Origin: Streptomyces cellulosae
GTDB taxonomy: Bacteria; Actinomycetota; Actinomycetes; Streptomycetales; Streptomycetaceae
Assembly (NCBI GenBank): GCA_014655195.1
Contig: BNBH01000003.1
Coordinates: forward strand, 186,001 to 250,000
DNA: 64,000 nucleotides
Reading direction: 5' to 3'
Positions 1-6,636 of this stretch are shown here, one piece after another; position 1 is the first letter of the stretch; each line of letters starts with the position of its first letter. The position numbers and the translations under genes are program-made. The notes under the pieces were generated by a model. It had not been told where the DNA came from and made no database searches. It saw only the letters and a list, made by a program, of their open reading frames with translations.

Positions 1-303
1 GCGGACGGGCCGTCCACCGGCCGGCAGATCGGCGTCAGCGTGGCGCTTCTGGTCATCGACCTCATGTTCGTTGCCTGGGCGGTGTTCGCGGTCGGGATGG
101 AAGGCTGGGCCGACAGCTTCGAGAGCGACGGCGTCCCACCCGGTGGGCCGCGCGTGGCCTCACAGGCTGCGTGGCTCCTGGGAGGTAGCGCGGTTCTGAC
201 CGGCTGTGGCCTCCTCGCTTTGAGATGGCGCATCCCCGGCATCCTGCAGTTGGTCGTCCTCGGCTTCGGGGCGGCGCTGGTCTCTGCCATGGGGGCCGGC
301 TGA
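1..303 (+). CDS. Small membrane protein, DUF6234-like, 5' end outside window
   Basis: The frame is open to the first base of the window, so the true start probably lies upstream; an internal GTG at 40 would give 87 residues. Two hydrophobic segments (from ALLVIDLMFVAWAVF and around the glycine/leucine stretch after AAWLLGG) are separated by a short hydrophilic loop, then a third segment ends the protein. This suggests a small integral membrane protein. The GMEGWA segment resembles Streptomyces proteins annotated DUF6234; that family call is from memory. No function is known. It converges on the next gene with a 5-bp gap. Confidence 0.55.
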   Translation, partial: ADGPSTGRQIGVSVALLVIDLMFVAWAVFAVGMEGWADSFESDGVPPGGPRVASQAAWLLGGSAVLTGCGLLALRWRIPGILQLVVLGFGAALVSAMGAG

Positions 304-308
304 CCGTC

Positions 309-800
309 CTAGCGGGAGGCGGGCGCGTTGCCGGTTATCGTCAGGTCCGATCTGGCCGCCTCGTGCAGGACGTTCAGGGTTTCCACCAACGGGATCGAGC
401 GCAGTGGGGCCGCCCCGTTCGAGGGGCGTCGTGCCGCTCGGAGGAGTTCCCAGGCGCGCTGGTTGACGGCGTGGGCAGCGGCTGCGGCCTTCTCGTCGCT
501 CAGCAGGACGAAGGTCTCGAAGAGTACCGAGCGCTTGTTCTCGGCCTCCTCCATGAGCGCCAATGCGGCGGACGCGTCCTCGCCCTCGTCGCGGGCGCGG
601 CCGGCGTCCATGGCGGCCCTTTGTATCTCCTTGATGCACGACACGTACTCGATGTACGTGTCCAGTTTCCGCTCGTCCCACCGCGTCGCCATGAGGTGCC
701 GCAGTTTCGTGCGCTCGGTCATGGTCGTGGCGAAGTAGGACGTCAGTGCGCCGATCAGGACGCCGACCAAGGTGATGATCTGGGTGGCCATGGCGGTCAA
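309..800 (-). CDS. Hypothetical membrane-anchored protein
   Basis: A 163-residue protein with one N-terminal hydrophobic segment (about residues 6-25, IITLVGVLIGALTSYF) followed by a charged, largely helical body. This layout suggests an N-terminal anchor with a cytoplasmic helical domain. An ATG four codons in (MATQIITL) is an equally good start. The body has clustered Arg/Glu and a region RWDERKLDTYIEYV typical of a class of uncharacterised actinobacterial anchored helical proteins; a similar layout recurs at 13032-13583. I do not recognise a catalytic motif and assign no function. Confidence 0.6.
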   Translation of the reverse strand: MTAMATQIITLVGVLIGALTSYFATTMTERTKLRHLMATRWDERKLDTYIEYVSCIKEIQRAAMDAGRARDEGEDASAALALMEEAENKRSVLFETFVLLSDEKAAAAAHAVNQRAWELLRAARRPSNGAAPLRSIPLVETLNVLHEAARSDLTITGNAPASR

Positions 801-837
801 CGTAGCTGTGCGGACCGGCGCGGACCGGTCGAAGGGG

Positions 838-1284
838 TCAAATCCAGTCCGCGGGCACTGCCATCCCCCCTTCCGCCGAGGGCAGCGGACCCAAGTGCCT
901 TGTCAGGCGCGTGCGCAGCAGTTCGTACTCCGGGTGGCGGCGGGGCAGCCGGCCCGGAGGGCGTGTCACCGTGCGAGGGGGCGACAGGGTTTCTCCCGCG
1001 CGGAACTGTTCCAGGGTCAGGTCGAGTTCCACACCGCTGGGCAGGCGGTTCCACCAGTGGTAGCCGTGGGGGTTGCCCGCCCGGGTCACGTCGGCGACCA
1101 GGAGGTCGCCGCCGAACAGGTCGTTGACGACCAGCGTCGTGATGTCGCAGTGGCCCACGGACGGGTTGTCCGGGCTCCAGTCGGGCAGGTCGTCCGGTGA
1201 GCACGTGTCGGCGGCCCAGCAGGCGCGGAACGCCCTGTCGAGGTCGAGCAAAGAGTACGGCTGCCCCGCGGTGGCGCCGTTCAT
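838..1284 (-). CDS. YunG-like protein
   Basis: A 148-residue cytoplasmic protein. The core contains GHCDITTLVVNDLFGGDLL, then HWWNRLPSGVELDLTLEQF, the two blocks that mark the YunG family named after a Bacillus subtilis protein. The conserved Cys and following His/Trp residues give it a papain-like look, but no activity is established. Its ATG overlaps the TGA of the upstream DinB-like gene (ATGA at 1281-1284 on the minus strand), so it is the last gene of a translationally coupled three-gene operon. The family assignment is from motif memory. Confidence 0.65.
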   Translation of the reverse strand: MNGATAGQPYSLLDLDRAFRACWAADTCSPDDLPDWSPDNPSVGHCDITTLVVNDLFGGDLLVADVTRAGNPHGYHWWNRLPSGVELDLTLEQFRAGETLSPPRTVTRPPGRLPRRHPEYELLRTRLTRHLGPLPSAEGGMAVPADWI

Positions 1285-1817
1285 GACGCCGCCCGCAGCA
1301 TGCGCAGGTGGCCGATCTCCGTCGCGTTCTTCATCAGCTCCGCGTTGACCCAGGCCAGCATGTGCGCCTTCGTGCGGGACGGGTCGTCCGGCCACGGGAA
1401 CGGCGCCGGGGCGTCCAGGCCGGCGTCCGTGAGGGTGCCGAGGTGGGCGAGCCATTCCGTGCGGAGGGAGCGGAGCCAGGTGACCGTGGGTTCGCCCGCG
1501 CCGGGCCACACGATGTCCGTCCGCTCGCGCGGGCGCTCCCCGCGCGCGTGGTCCAGCGTCACGCTCCACCACCAGCCGATGTGCCAGCTCACCCACGCCA
1601 CGGTGGGCACCGGCACCGGGTCGGGTTCCGTGTCCGCCCAGTCCGGGACCCAGGCGCCTTCGGGCGACCGGCGGACCGTCCAGCAGAGCGGGGCGGGCTC
1701 CCAGAGGAAGTCCTCCGGCTCCAGGCGCTCCAGGTGGTACTCGAACAGGGACCAGGTCAGGTCGAACTGCCAGCGGAGCAGGTCGACGCGGGCGGCGGCA
1801 GGTTCAGGTGCGGTCAC
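1281..1817 (-). CDS. DinB-like metal-binding protein
   Basis: A 178-residue protein read as a DinB/YfiT-type four-helix-bundle protein. His29 in FEYHLERL, the WHIGWWW block (residues 78-84) and a C-terminal EIGHLRML fit the three-His metal site typical of the DinB superfamily. Tryptophan-rich segments and a C-terminal helix with MLAWVNAELMKNATEIGH match actinobacterial DinB proteins. The start is GTG at 1817, overlapping the stop of the upstream gene as GTGA. Members act as metal-dependent thiol transferases or are uncharacterised; substrate unknown here. Confidence 0.7.
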   Translation of the reverse strand: MTAPEPAAARVDLLRWQFDLTWSLFEYHLERLEPEDFLWEPAPLCWTVRRSPEGAWVPDWADTEPDPVPVPTVAWVSWHIGWWWSVTLDHARGERPRERTDIVWPGAGEPTVTWLRSLRTEWLAHLGTLTDAGLDAPAPFPWPDDPSRTKAHMLAWVNAELMKNATEIGHLRMLRAAS

Positions 1818-2245
1818 AGTTCCTCGTCGGTGGCGAGTCGCTCCCAGTCCATGTCCAGCAGTTCCGTCTCCGCGTCGCACCCCGAGGGGATGCGTGACGT
1901 CGGCTGGAACCAGACCACGGTGAGGCGGGAGCGGTACAGGGCGCGGTCGTGTCCGGGATCGAGTGCCTCGGAGCGGAAGCTGCCGACGCAGGTCACGGCC
2001 GGCAGCACCTCCACCGGGCCGAAGCCGCCCGCGAACTGGTCGGGGTACTCGCGCGGCGGCGGGATCAGATGCACCGGGACGCCCGGGTGGACGTGTTCGG
2101 CGGACCGGAGCAGCCCGGCGATCGTGAGGTCGTTCAGCGGCTTGCACGGGTATCCCTCGAGCACGTCCCCGTACGTCGCCGACAGGCGCAGCTCGGTCAG
2201 GTCGACGGAGCGGCCCGAGGCGAGGACGACGCGGGAGAGTGCCAT
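1814..2245 (-). CDS. Hypothetical protein, first gene of DinB operon
   Basis: A 143-residue soluble protein beginning MALSRVVLASG. An upstream in-frame ATG at 2272 is possible, but neither start has a clear Shine-Dalgarno sequence. The protein is rich in Val and aromatic residues, with a central YPCKPLNDL and a C-terminal acidic tail ending ATDEEL. No signal peptide or membrane segment is visible. It leads an operon of three overlapping genes with DinB-like and YunG-like products. I do not recognise the family. Confidence 0.65.
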   Translation of the reverse strand: MALSRVVLASGRSVDLTELRLSATYGDVLEGYPCKPLNDLTIAGLLRSAEHVHPGVPVHLIPPPREYPDQFAGGFGPVEVLPAVTCVGSFRSEALDPGHDRALYRSRLTVVWFQPTSRIPSGCDAETELLDMDWERLATDEEL

Positions 2246-2360
2246 GGTCGGCACTTTAAGGCGCTGGTGCATGCGGGTCTTTCGAATTTCGGGCGCGTGC
2301 GCGGGAGGGCGTGGGGGAGGAAGGGCGGCCGCCTCGGCGGGAGAGAAACCGTGGCCGGCC

Positions 2361-3221
2361 TCAGCGGCCGGTCATGCGCGCGGCCGACGCGACCGTCGCG
2401 CGCGCCTCGCGTTCGGACAGGCCCGTGGCGCGGGCCGCGTCGACCAGGGGCTCCACCAGCTCGGGTCCTGTGCCGTCCTCGTAGGCGCGGCAGGCCGCCC
2501 AGAACAAGCGGGTGTTGCGCTGGCCCTCGTGCGCCGCGAGGACGAACTGCACCAGGCCCTGGCCGTGGTCACCGGCGGACGGGGGTGTCGGGTGGTGGGC
2601 GCGGGGCGGCGGCAGGAGCAGCCGCAGCAGGGCGGACGGGCAGGGCGCGGGCGCCAGGCCGGCCGTGCCGGGTGCGGCCCTGTACGTGCCGTGTTGCGTA
2701 CGGGAGCCGGGGCCGACGAGGTAACCGCCGGCGCCACGGATGTCGATGCCGGGGGCGAGGCGGCCGGCGGAGTTGGGGACGACGACGTCGGGCGGGCCGC
2801 TGAGCCACAGGTGGCGGCCGCCGCTGGGGGTGAGCACGACCACGGTGGGCGGGACGGTGAAGCCGTGCCGGGAGGCGAGGGCGCGCAGGGCCGCGCCGGG
2901 GTCGGTGCCGTTCTTCGTGTCGAGGTCGACGCCGACGAGGTGGTGCGGGGGCAGGCCGCAGGCGATGCCGTAGCCGGTCGCGCGGGGCGCGGCGGCGAAC
3001 AGGGCGCGGACGCGCGCCGGGTCGGTGGTGGCGTCGTACACGCCGTGGCCGAAGCGGCCGCACCCGCCGTGGCAGGGCGGGTGGGACGGGTCGCCGCGGT
3101 GGGGGGAGCGCAGGGCCGGGAGCTTGGTGCGGGACAGCGGGATGACGGCCAGTCCGCGTTCGGCGGCTGACAGGGCGTGTGCGAGGGCCAGCGTCGTGGC
3201 CTGCCGGTCGGTGGTGGCCAT
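2361..3221 (-). CDS. Bifunctional DNA primase/polymerase (Prim-Pol)-like protein
   Basis: A 286-residue protein of the archaeo-eukaryotic primase-like Prim-Pol type. It opens with LAHALSAAERGLAVIPL, a typical family start, and then has GYGIACG, a metal-binding VGVDLDTKNG (near residue 96) and GGRHLWL (near 134) followed by GIDIRGAGGYLVGPGS. These are the catalytic blocks of plasmid and phage replication Prim-Pol domains. Many Streptomyces carry such a stand-alone chromosomal copy of unknown role. No helicase domain is attached. The ATG at 3221 has GAGG just upstream. It stands alone, facing away from the secreted-protein gene. Confidence 0.8.
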   Translation of the reverse strand: MATTDRQATTLALAHALSAAERGLAVIPLSRTKLPALRSPHRGDPSHPPCHGGCGRFGHGVYDATTDPARVRALFAAAPRATGYGIACGLPPHHLVGVDLDTKNGTDPGAALRALASRHGFTVPPTVVVLTPSGGRHLWLSGPPDVVVPNSAGRLAPGIDIRGAGGYLVGPGSRTQHGTYRAAPGTAGLAPAPCPSALLRLLLPPPRAHHPTPPSAGDHGQGLVQFVLAAHEGQRNTRLFWAACRAYEDGTGPELVEPLVDAARATGLSEREARATVASAARMTGR

Positions 3222-3617
3222 GCCTCTATGTTCGTACACGCGTTCGAAGAAGGGAAGGGGGTGAGGGGTGTCACCCAGGGGGTGCGGGGGCCGGCCGGGC
3301 GGGCGCCGAAACGCTTCGCCCCTTGGGGCGCCGGGGCTGTCGCCACCCTGGGTCCAACAGGCGCCAAATCGGGGTCGACTCGGGGTTTATCGGCGGCTCC
3401 TCACGCTTGCGTGCGAATCAGGGCTTACGAGGTGGTTCCGCGGCTCCGGTTGGGCAATCCTGATCTTGCGACGTCGTGCACCGCACCAGGGCGGGGGCCA
3501 ACTTCCCTGGTGGGAAACCGCAGTTCACAGCAGTACTTCACAGCAGTGCTTCACAGTCGTAGTGCACGCATGGACGGCCTTGACCCGGCGCGTCCTTGGT
3601 TCTGGAGGGAACACAAC
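3222..3617. other. 396-bp intergenic region between divergent genes
   Basis: No gene is supportable here. The region carries the promoters of the Prim-Pol-like gene (minus) and the small secreted protein (plus). The left half is extremely G/C rich; the right half holds three 13-bp direct repeats (3524-3562) and a good ribosome-binding site at 3604-3610. Confidence 0.6.
3524..3562 (+). repeat. Three tandem 13-bp direct repeats
   Basis: TTCACAGCAGTAC at 3524, TTCACAGCAGTGC at 3537 and a diverged TTCACAGTCGTAG at 3550 follow each other without gaps, 56 bp before the start of the secreted-protein gene. The position suggests an operator for a protein binding on one face of the helix at about 1.25 turns per unit; this is inference. 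Confidence 0.7.
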
Positions 3618-3908
3618 ATGGCAAGCATCCGTACCGCCCGTGTCGTCGCCGTCGCCGCCGCGCTCCCGCTCGCGGCCGCGCTCTTCGCGGGAGTCGCGAC
3701 GGCGGACAACGGCGTCGGCGCCCTCGGTACCGGAGTCGGCGGGGACAACTTCGGGAACTCCGCCACCACACAGCAGCAGGCCGTGGGCGAGGGCGCCGAG
3801 AACGAGAGCAATACCGCCCAGGTCAACGGCTCCGCGTTCACGACCGTCAACCAGGGGGAGGACAACGTGGCCATCAGCTTCGCCCCCTTCTGGTGGCCGG
3901 CGATCTGA
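3618..3908 (+). CDS. Small secreted protein
   Basis: A 96-residue precursor with a clear signal peptide: two Arg near the start, a hydrophobic core AVAAALPLAAALFAG and a cleavage site after ATA (about residue 29). The mature 67 residues are Gly/Asn/Gln/Ser rich, with NSATTQQQAVGEGA, NESNTAQVNGSAFTTVNQ and a hydrophobic C-terminus ending FAPFWWPAI. This low-complexity pattern of alternating Asn/Thr/Gln resembles surface proteins that self-associate, but the protein lacks the paired Cys of short chaplins and does not match rodlins. The ATG is preceded by GGAGGGA. Function unknown. Confidence 0.75.
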   Translation: MASIRTARVVAVAAALPLAAALFAGVATADNGVGALGTGVGGDNFGNSATTQQQAVGEGAENESNTAQVNGSAFTTVNQGEDNVAISFAPFWWPAI

Positions 3909-3970
3909 CCGCGTAGGCAGGGGGAGAGCCAGGGGAGAAGGGGGACACCGGACAGGGGGAGGACGTCGGC

Positions 3971-3996
3971 CGCGGCGGCGCTTCGGCGCCGCCGCG
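3971..3996 (+). terminator. Rho-independent-type hairpin with TTCG loop
   Basis: An 11-bp perfect G/C stem closed by a TTCG tetraloop, 63 bp after the secreted-protein gene. There is no T-tract, as is usual in Streptomyces. Confidence 0.7.
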
Positions 3997-4173
3997 CCGG
4001 GCGGGCCGTCCTCAAGACGGCGCGCCGTACGTCAGGGGGGACCCGCAGGACCCCTCATCCGCTCGTCCACCTCTGGGAGGTGAGGCAGGCCCCACCCCTA
4101 CAACCTGAGGGGGACCCGGCTTCGGGACCTGCGGGCGATCCGCCGGGCGGGCCCCGCTCCTAGCGTGGACGAC

Positions 4174-4734
4174 ATGACCACACCCGTCTGCACCAGCGCT
4201 TCGAACGCCGCCGCTCCGGCGACGCAGACCCCGCCGTACGCGTCGTTCTCGTCGTACATGAGGGCCCGCCAGCCGGTGCTCCTGCGGACCGCCCGGTCGC
4301 TGACCGGAAACCCCAGCGACGCGGAGGACCTGCTGCAGACCGCGCTCGCCAAGACGTACGTCGCCTGGGAGCGGATAGAGGACCACCGGGCGCTGGACGG
4401 CTACGTCCGCCGGGCGCTGGTGAACACCCGCACCTCGCAGTGGCGCAAGCGCAAGGTCGACGAGTTCGCCTGCGACGAGCTGCCCGAGCCGGACCCGGTG
4501 CCGGCCGGCGACGACCCCGCCGAGCAGCAGGCACTGCGGGACGCGATGTGGAGGGCGGTCATGCGGCTGCCGGCGCGCCAGCGGGCGATGGTCGTGCTGC
4601 GGTACTACGAGGATCTCAGCGAGGCCCAGACGGCAGAGGTGCTCGGTGTCTCGGTCGGGACGGTGAAGTCGGCCGTGTCGCGTGCGCTCGGCAAGCTCCG
4701 CGAGGACGCTGAGCTGGGGATTGTTCGGAATTGA
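4174..4734 (+). CDS. SigE-family (ECF-type) RNA polymerase sigma factor
   Basis: A 186-residue sigma-70 family protein with region 2 (SFSSYMRARQPVLLRTARSLTGNPSDAEDLLQTA, about residues 23-60) and region 4 (LPARQRAMVVLRYYEDLSEAQTAEVLGVSVGTVKS, about 130-165). The helix-turn-helix is intact and regions 3 and 1.1 are absent, as in ECF sigmas of the actinobacterial SigE group. No anti-sigma gene follows; the next gene is an acyl-CoA ligase. The ATG at 4174 lacks a Shine-Dalgarno sequence and a GTG lies three codons upstream, so the message may be nearly leaderless. Confidence 0.85.
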   Translation: MTTPVCTSASNAAAPATQTPPYASFSSYMRARQPVLLRTARSLTGNPSDAEDLLQTALAKTYVAWERIEDHRALDGYVRRALVNTRTSQWRKRKVDEFACDELPEPDPVPAGDDPAEQQALRDAMWRAVMRLPARQRAMVVLRYYEDLSEAQTAEVLGVSVGTVKSAVSRALGKLREDAELGIVRN

Positions 4735-4804
4735 GGAGATATGAGCTGATCCTGACGGGAAACGTCGTCCCCCGGAGCGTGATCGATCATCCGCTCCCCT
4801 AGTG

Positions 4805-4822
4805 ACATACCGCGCGGTATGT
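4805..4822. promoter_or_regulatory. 18-bp perfect palindrome, probable TetR-type operator
   Basis: ACATACCGCGCGGTATGT is a perfect palindrome ending 56 bp before the acyl-CoA ligase start. The ATACC-N4-GGTAT form is typical of TetR-family operators in actinobacteria. The cognate regulator is not adjacent. Confidence 0.65.
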
Positions 4823-4878
4823 GCGCAGAATCAGCGCACACCGTACCGACGCCAGGCAATGTCGCCCAGGAGGACGCC

Positions 4879-6534
4879 GTGCTGAGCACCATGCAGGACG
4901 TACCGCTGCTGATCTCGAGGATTCTGACCCACGGGTCGTCGATCCACGGCACTTCGCAGGTGATCACCTGGACCGGCGAGGGGTCACCCCAGCGCCGTTC
5001 CTACGCGGAGATCGGCTCCCGGGCGGCCCAGCTGGCGCACGCCCTGCGCGAGGACCTCGGCGTCACCGGCGACGAGCGGGTCGCCACCCTGATGTGGAAC
5101 AACGCCGAGCACGTCGAGGCGTACTACGCGATCCCCTCCATGGGCGCCGTGCTCCACACCCTGAACCTGCGCCTGCCGGCCGAGCAGCTCGCGTGGATCG
5201 TCAACCACGCCGCCGACCGCGTGGTCATCGTCAACGGCTCGCTGATCCCGCTGATCGCCCCGCTGCTGCCGCACCTCAAGACCGTCGAGCACGTCGTGGT
5301 CTCCGGACCGGGCGACCGCTCCCCCTTGGCCGACACCCACGTCCAGGTGCACGAGTACGAGGAGCTGATCGCCGGACAGCCCGTGGCCTACGACTGGCCG
5401 GAGCTGGACGAGCGCTCCGCCGCCGCCATGTGCTACACCTCCGGCACCACCGGCGACCCCAAGGGCGTGGTCTACAGCCACCGTTCGATCTACCTGCACT
5501 CCATGCAGGTGAACATGACCCAGTCGATGGGCCTGACCGACCAGGACACGTCCCTGGTGGTCGTCCCGCAGTTCCACGTGAACGCCTGGGGCCTGCCGCA
5601 CGCCACGTTCATGACCGGCGTCAACATGCTGATGCCGGACCGCTTCCTGCAGCCCGCCCCGCTCGCCGAGATGATCGAGGGCGAGAGGCCGACGCACGCC
5701 GCCGCCGTCCCCACTATCTGGCAAGGCCTGCTCGCCGAGCTCACCGCCCGCCCCCGCGACGTCTCCTCCCTCACCCAGGTGACCATCGGCGGCTCCGCGT
5801 GTCCGCCCTCGCTGATGGAGGCGTTCGACAAGCTGGGCATGCGGGTCTGCCACGCCTGGGGCATGACGGAGACCTCCCCGCTCGGCACGATCGCCCGCCC
5901 GCCGGCCCACGTCGTCGGCACGGACCAGGAGTTCGCCTACCGGCTCACCCAGGGCCGCTTCCCGGCCGGCGTCGAGGCCCGCCTCACCGGACCCGGCGGC
6001 GAGCGTCTGCCCTGGGACGGCGAGTCCGCGGGCGAGCTGGAGGTGCGCGGCCCCTGGATCGCCGGCGCCTACTACAACGGCCCCGACGCCGAACCGCTGC
6101 GCCCGGACGACAAGTTCAGCGAGGACGGCTGGCTCAAGACCGGCGACGTCGGCACCATCAGCCCCGACGGCTTCCTCACCCTGACCGACCGCGCCAAGGA
6201 CGTCATCAAGTCGGGCGGCGAGTGGATCTCCTCGGTGGAGCTGGAGAACGCGCTGATGGCGCACCCGGACGTCGCCGAGGCCGCCGTGGTCGCCGTCCCC
6301 GACGACAAGTGGGGCGAGCGCCCGCTCGCCACGGTCGTCCTCAAGGAGGGCGCCTCCGCCGACTTCACCACGCTGCGCGCCTTCCTCCAGGAGGAGCGGA
6401 AGATCGCCAAGTGGCAGCTTCCGGAGCGCTGGACGGTCGTCGAGGCGGTGCCGAAGACCAGCGTCGGCAAGTTCGACAAGAAGGTGCTGCGCCGTCAGTA
6501 CGCCGAGGGCGCGCTGGACGTCACGCAGATCTGA
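4879..6534 (+). CDS. Fatty-acid-CoA ligase (AMP-binding)
   Basis: A 551-residue acyl-adenylate-forming enzyme predicted to activate a medium- or long-chain fatty acid with ATP and CoA. It has the P-loop YTSGTTGDPKG (about residues 186-196), the adenine-binding WGMTETSP, the hinge TGDVGTISPDGF and the C-terminal catalytic block DRAKDVIKSGGEWIS, with the conserved Lys in SVGKFDKK. The start is taken as GTG at 4879 because AGGAGG lies 5 bp upstream; an ATG at 4819 has no such site. It stands alone behind an 18-bp palindrome, suggesting control by a fatty-acid-responsive repressor. Confidence 0.88.
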   Translation: MLSTMQDVPLLISRILTHGSSIHGTSQVITWTGEGSPQRRSYAEIGSRAAQLAHALREDLGVTGDERVATLMWNNAEHVEAYYAIPSMGAVLHTLNLRLPAEQLAWIVNHAADRVVIVNGSLIPLIAPLLPHLKTVEHVVVSGPGDRSPLADTHVQVHEYEELIAGQPVAYDWPELDERSAAAMCYTSGTTGDPKGVVYSHRSIYLHSMQVNMTQSMGLTDQDTSLVVVPQFHVNAWGLPHATFMTGVNMLMPDRFLQPAPLAEMIEGERPTHAAAVPTIWQGLLAELTARPRDVSSLTQVTIGGSACPPSLMEAFDKLGMRVCHAWGMTETSPLGTIARPPAHVVGTDQEFAYRLTQGRFPAGVEARLTGPGGERLPWDGESAGELEVRGPWIAGAYYNGPDAEPLRPDDKFSEDGWLKTGDVGTISPDGFLTLTDRAKDVIKSGGEWISSVELENALMAHPDVAEAAVVAVPDDKWGERPLATVVLKEGASADFTTLRAFLQEERKIAKWQLPERWTVVEAVPKTSVGKFDKKVLRRQYAEGALDVTQI

Positions 6535-6555
6535 CGACGCCAGGACCCGGACATG

Positions 6556-6596
6556 CGCCGGGCGGTGAGCGCGGGACTCGCGCCCACCGCCCGGCG
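6556..6596. terminator. Bidirectional terminator hairpin
   Basis: CGCCGGGCGGTG at 6556-6567 pairs perfectly with 6585-6596, between the convergent acyl-CoA ligase and PAS-protein genes. Confidence 0.7.
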
Positions 6597-6636
6597 TACT
6601 GCTGTCCGTGCACCCCGCTGCCCGTGCGGGGGACCG

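Noticed and set aside
1308..3170. A 620-codon plus-strand open frame across three genes
   Set aside because: It lies opposite the DinB, hypothetical and Prim-Pol genes, whose frames have recognisable motifs and overlapping starts and stops.
3524..3562. 13-bp repeats as a CRISPR or plasmid iteron
   Set aside because: Too few and contiguous, no replication gene beside them, and positioned as a promoter element.
3618..3908. Chaplin or rodlin
   Set aside because: Lacks the paired Cys of short chaplins and shows no clear rodlin match.
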